From: Streptosporangiaceae bacterium
GTDB lineage: Bacteria > Actinomycetota > Actinomycetes > Streptosporangiales > Streptosporangiaceae
Assembly (NCBI GenBank): GCA_030041195.1
Contig: JASHOI010000598.1
Coordinates: 1 to 44,105 of the forward strand
DNA length: 44,105 bases
Reading direction: 5' to 3'
The translations under genes and the position numbers were made by a program. The number at the start of each line of letters is the position of its first letter. Within the stretch, counting starts at the first letter, position 1. The notes below the pieces were generated by a model, which was not told the DNA's origin, searched no databases, and saw nothing but the letters and a program-made list of their open reading frames with translations. Positions 41,845-44,105 of the stretch are shown here, one piece after another.

Positions 41845-42275
41845 GGCGTGCCCCGTAGATCCACCGGACAGCGACCTCCTTGCACATGGGCTGAGGTGCT
41901 GTCGCGGCCGCGCGGTGCGCCCACAAGCCATACCCGCCAAGCCCGAAACCCGCGACTCAGCCGAAATCAGCGAAGCCCGCCCGCTAAAGAGGGAGGTACT
42001 GGGCATTCCAGGCGTCCCGCCGGACAGCGCGAATGGTGTCGCCGGCCCGGCGCCTGCCGTCCCGGGAACCGCAGGTGATCAGCACGCAGGTTTGATCTTG
42101 GTGTGCGGGCCTTTTCCATGATCTGACCGGAAACAACCGCCGCGTGGAGGGCAGCGGACAGCCGTCCCGGGCGGCGTAGCCGCAGGGGTGGTACCTGGCC
42201 TGGGGGAATACGGTGGGTGCTGGTGACACCTCCGCCAGTGTGCGGTGATGGCCTGGCTACGGTCAGCGATGTTGT
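41845..42275. other. Non-coding stretch of 431 bases before the IS110 element
   Basis: No convincing gene is visible. The stretch carries the end of the transporter operon and probably the transposase-distal end of the IS110 element. A GGGCGTGCCCCG-like sequence next to the ATPase stop resembles ends of other actinobacterial insertion sequences, but no matching partner was found. Confidence 0.5.
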
Positions 42276-43724
42276 TCAGGCGGCCGGGGTGGCGGGCTGT
42301 GCCGGGGTGAGGGTTACTTTCATGCTGGGGTTGAGCCGTTCGATCTCGCGGATTTTGGAGCGGGTCTGGCGTGCGGGGCTGTGCGGGCTGTAGTAGCCGG
42401 GGCCGGGGTCGGTGAACCGGGCGGCGGGGTCGGTGATGAGGATCCAGGCGATCTCGCAGATGACCCGGGAGACGGCGACGATGGCTTTTTGCTTGCCGCG
42501 GCGTTTGGCTATCCGCCGGTATTGCTCGCCCAGGCGGGTATTGGTGGTGCGGGCGGCGCCCATCACGCACTGGCCGAGCGCACCGCGCAGGCAGGGGTTG
42601 CCTTTGCCGGTGCGGCCGGGCCGGGCGGTGGCGCCGGACTGGCCGGTGCGCGGGGTCAGCCGGGCCCACGCGGCGGCGTGGCCGGGGGTGGGGAACACCG
42701 AGGGGCCGGTGCCGGGCTCGGCGATGAGGACCTGGGCGTTGTGGGTGCCGGCGCCGGTGATCTCATCGAGCCGTTCCACCAGGCCCAGCACCGCCGTCTC
42801 CAGGCTGGGGCAGCCGGGTGAGTGCCCGCCGCCGGCCAGCCCGCAAGCGGTGCACACGGGCGCGACGCCGGGGATGGCGGTCAGCTGCTGCTCGATCGCG
42901 GCATCCAGGCGGGTGATCTCGCCGTTGATCGCGTCGATGAGCCGCAGGTGGGTGGCGATCTCGAAGGCGTGCACCTCGCGGAACCGGCCGGTCAGCGCGG
43001 CCTCCAGCTGCGCGGTGCTGGCCTTCAGCCGCGGGTCGCCCAGCGCGGCCAGCGCGGCCGGGCTGCGCTGCCCGGCGACCAGGGCGTCCAGAAACCGCCG
43101 CCCGCTTTGCCCGAACAGATCGGAGATCACCACCGAGATCTTCAGCAGCGCGTCCTCGAGGATCTTCTCCACCCGGTTCTGGTGCCGGGCCTGGTCTTGG
43201 GCCAGCCGCGACCGGGTCCGGGTCAGCGCCCGCAGATCCCGGATCCCCTCCGGGGGCACGAACGAGCGGCGCAGCATCCCCCGCTCATTCAGCTTGCACA
43301 GCCACACGCAGTCTTCCCGGCCGGATTTGCCCCGCCCGGGCAGGTGCTTGACGTCGCGGGCGCTGACCAGCCACACATCCAGCCCGGCCGCCTCGGCCAG
43401 GTAATACCAGATCCGCCAGTAATCACAGGTGCTCTCGATCACCAGCCGCTGGATCCCCTGGCACCGCAGGTGATCGGCCAGCGCGGCCACCGAGCCGTAG
43501 CTGGCGTCCACCTGCCACACCGTCTGCCGCTTGCGATCGGCCCGGGCACCCGGCACCCGGGTGCACACCATCCCCGGCCCCTTGGCCACATCAACCGCGG
43601 CCGCGTACACCACCACCTCCACCCGCTCCTCGGCCACCTCCGCGCCCTCACCACCGGGCAGGCCGGCCGCGGCCGGCGACCCCGGCGCGGCGTCTGGGTT
43701 CCTGTTCGTCTTCCTCGCGGCCAT
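42276..43724 (-). CDS. IS110-family transposase (DEDD/Tnp20)
   Basis: A 482-residue transposase. The N-terminal RuvC-like domain has V-D-V-A-K-G near 45, V-I-E-S-T-C-D-Y-W and V-S-A-R-D-V-K-H. The K-S-D-x-x-D motif reads K-S-G-R-E-D, so one expected Asp appears as Gly. The C-terminal Tnp domain has L-I-A-E-P-G-T-G and R-T-G-Q-S-G-A-T-A with the Ser of IS110 enzymes, then G-K-G-N-P-C-L-R. A cysteine-rich insertion (C-T-A-C-G...P-G-C) lies between. The ATG at 43724 has GGAAGG upstream; a longer frame from 43886 lacks support. Whether it is active is uncertain. Confidence 0.88.
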   Translation of the reverse strand: MAARKTNRNPDAAPGSPAAAGLPGGEGAEVAEERVEVVVYAAAVDVAKGPGMVCTRVPGARADRKRQTVWQVDASYGSVAALADHLRCQGIQRLVIESTCDYWRIWYYLAEAAGLDVWLVSARDVKHLPGRGKSGREDCVWLCKLNERGMLRRSFVPPEGIRDLRALTRTRSRLAQDQARHQNRVEKILEDALLKISVVISDLFGQSGRRFLDALVAGQRSPAALAALGDPRLKASTAQLEAALTGRFREVHAFEIATHLRLIDAINGEITRLDAAIEQQLTAIPGVAPVCTACGLAGGGHSPGCPSLETAVLGLVERLDEITGAGTHNAQVLIAEPGTGPSVFPTPGHAAAWARLTPRTGQSGATARPGRTGKGNPCLRGALGQCVMGAARTTNTRLGEQYRRIAKRRGKQKAIVAVSRVICEIAWILITDPAARFTDPGPGYYSPHSPARQTRSKIREIERLNPSMKVTLTPAQPATPAA

Positions 43725-44105
43725 CGCGGCCTCGCCTTCCTCATCAGCCAGCAGGACGAGGCTGCCTGGGGGGCAGTGCGGGGACAAACCGAATCTGATC
43801 GGCGTGCGCGAAGCGACAGTACCCAGCCCGCACGACCGCCCCCAGCGCCAGACTTGGTTACGGGCACACAAGGCACCAAAGATCAACCGGCGTCACAGGC
43901 AGCACACCACAATCCTGCCCCGGCCGCACCCCCGCGCTGGACACACCCAGCCCACCCGCGCCACCCTGAAACGGTCACGGGCCCGGCCGGCGCACGGGCA
44001 GCACACCCACCGCCACACACGCCGGCCCGTGACCACCCGCACCAGGCCAGCAGCCCCACGTTTCGCGGGCACCCCACGCCGCCAAAACCCATCAACTTGG
44101 TTGAT
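43725..44105. other. Non-coding region upstream of the IS110 transposase (381 bases)
   Basis: In IS110 elements the region upstream of the transposase encodes a guide (bridge) RNA in the form of hairpins. This stretch is non-coding and GC-rich and has room for it; loops matching a target cannot be assigned by eye. The last 15 bases form the palindrome ATCAACTTGGTTGAT (44091-44105), cut by the window end. Confidence 0.5.

Larger units (their letters stand above)
42276..44105 (-). mobile_element. IS110-family insertion element (boundaries uncertain)
   Basis: Contains one IS110-type transposase and a long non-coding region upstream of it. IS110 elements lack clear terminal inverted repeats, so neither end can be fixed; the element may extend past the window on the right and into 41845-42275 on the left. 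Confidence 0.7.

Noticed and set aside
41845..41875. A possible terminal repeat of another insertion sequence (GGGCGTGCCCCG)
   Set aside because: No matching inverted partner or transposase fragment was found nearby.
39961..42006. A 681-codon open frame antisense to the double ABC ATPase
   Set aside because: Composition and the clear ABC motifs on the other strand show that it is a shadow.

Overview
The window is high-GC DNA with GTG starts, GTGA stop/start overlaps, AfsR/SARP-type regulators and twin-arginine lipoprotein signals. This points to a mycelial, soil-type actinomycete; the sequence alone does not settle the genus. No rRNA, tRNA or CRISPR array was seen.

Region 1 (1-9.0 kb) is a worn accessory zone. 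It holds the C-terminal part of one AfsR-like regulator, an intact AfsR/SARP regulator on the other strand, two secreted repeat (propeller-like) proteins, a decayed glycosyltransferase, and a 3' fragment of an AfsR-like gene nearly identical to the end of the first gene. A short glycoside-hydrolase-like protein at 8.4 kb has a longer paralogue at 15.3 kb.

Region 2 (9.0-14 kb) looks like acyl-CoA and amino-acid metabolism: an acyl-CoA dehydrogenase divergent from a TetR regulator, a crotonase lacking the usual glutamates, an AraC regulator, a branched-chain aminotransferase-like enzyme and a YciI protein. Region 3 (14-18.7 kb) has a zinc-ribbon membrane protein, the second glycoside-hydrolase-like protein, an OmpR-type two-component pair and a divergent lipoprotein with a duplicated Cys motif.

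Region 4 (18.7-22.1 kb) is a compact unit: an NrtR-like Nudix/winged-helix regulator with its own promoter and operator, a von Willebrand A-like protein and a divergent PurA (adenylosuccinate synthetase) homologue. A truncated ADP-ribosylglycohydrolase lies directly upstream. I read this as a nucleotide or ADP-ribose-linked system of unknown function. Region 5 (22-30 kb) contains an HxlR regulator and alpha/beta hydrolase sharing a perfect operator, a sedolisin-type peptidase, an MMPL transporter, a small methyltransferase-like protein with a tandem duplication over its start, and an L,D-transpeptidase.

Region 6 (30-41.8 kb) is the most interesting part. One operon encodes a solute-binding lipoprotein, an SDR protein, a fused glutamate-mutase-like B12 enzyme, a MutL/GlmL-type reactivase and a class III aminotransferase. 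A second operon encodes two oligopeptide-type ABC permeases and a double ATPase. A TetR gene lies between them, and nearly identical 15-bp palindromes precede both operons. This suggests a jointly repressed import and B12-dependent rearrangement pathway for an unidentified, probably amino-containing, substrate. Region 7 (41.8 kb to the end) is an IS110-family transposase with long non-coding flanks.
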